Shown: piece by piece, positions 63,874 to 64,000 of the stretch
Layout of the letters: each line of letters begins with the position of its first letter
How positions within the stretch are numbered: position 1 is the first letter of the stretch
NCBI GenBank assembly: GCA_900660155.1
Contig: CABFPE010000077.1
Location: forward strand, 1,605,780-1,669,779
Source of the DNA: Hofstenia miamia
Taxonomy: Eukaryota > Xenacoelomorpha > Acoela > Hofsteniidae
Direction of reading: 5' to 3'
DNA length: 64,000 bases
The notes under the pieces: generated by a model
The model's input: the letters and a program-made list of their open reading frames with translations, nothing else
Told to the model about the DNA's origin: nothing
Database searches by the model: none
Made by a program: the position numbers and the translations under genes

Positions 63874-63930
63874 GCGCAGGTGGTGTAGTGGTAGCATAGC
63901 AGCCTTCCGGGTTCGACTCTGACTTGCGCA
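63874..63930 (+). pseudogene. tRNA-Gly(UCC)-derived sequence lacking half of the anticodon arm
   Basis: The 7-bp acceptor stem (GCGCAGG with CTTGCGC plus discriminator A), the D arm with A box (TGGTGTAGTGG) and the B box (GGTTCGACTC) are present. The 5' anticodon arm ends GCCTTCC, as in tRNA-Gly-UCC, but about 13-14 nt that should follow (3' anticodon stem and variable loop) are missing. A T-run after it could end Pol III transcription. It is 57 nt long: a tRNA pseudogene or a SINE head. Confidence 0.75.
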
Positions 63931-63982
63931 ATTTTTTTATTTTTTCATTTTGTCTTGCATTGTATTTTTAATTCAAATTATG

Positions 63983-64000
63983 CATATATATATATATATA
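63983..64000. repeat. (TA)n microsatellite at window edge
   Basis: The TA run continues past the end of the window. Confidence 0.85.

Overview
The window is AT-rich, intron-bearing metazoan DNA. Non-coding sequence and decayed transposons fill most of it. Two genes can be identified with confidence. One is a beta-catenin/Armadillo homologue on the minus strand, with eleven coding exons whose phases all match (27386-47162, 801 codons). The other is a DZANK1 homologue on the plus strand, uninterrupted for 723 codons (51490-53661). The repeats (hAT, piggyBac, Tc1-like, several non-LTR lineages, a Penelope-like fragment) and the AT-richness fit an invertebrate, but I cannot name the phylum. A minus-strand exon of 246 residues (13084-13825) looks like the 3' end of a third, unrecognised gene.

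Layout. 1-13000: a gap in a TA microsatellite, a hAT-like non-autonomous element, remnants of three or more non-LTR retrotransposons and a Tc1-like remnant. 13084-13825: the unknown terminal exon. 14000-27000: mostly non-coding, with an inverted pair of a 21-bp-unit repeat family (18770-20140 and 25825-26880) and a sequence duplicated across an assembly gap. 27386-47162: the beta-catenin gene; its intron 9 carries a dead piggyBac and its intron 1 a hAT with a perfect 8-bp target duplication. 47163-51472: intergenic region between the two head-to-head genes. 51490-53661: DZANK1. 53700-64000: a Penelope-like GIY-YIG fragment between inverted arms, an 870-bp foldback, a LINE remnant, a palindrome-rich repeat, a piggyBac remnant and a tRNA-Gly-derived sequence.

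The most interesting object is the beta-catenin. It keeps the phosphodegron (Ser/Ser/Thr/Ser at four-residue spacing), the TCF-groove residues and the BCL9-facing first repeat. The segment corresponding to the alpha-catenin-binding helix is absent, as are the 'helix C' after the last repeat and the C-terminal PDZ ligand. It also has an unrecognised, charged, probably helical N-terminal extension of about 68 residues. This suggests a signalling-specialised paralogue with little or no junctional role.

The assembly is imperfect. Single-N joins at 37500 and 38387 bracket tandem near-copies of one beta-catenin exon that are probably haplotypes stitched together. The gaps at 76-292 and 24025-24045 also have duplicated flanks. 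All calls come from reading the sequence and the six-frame translations; no database search was run.
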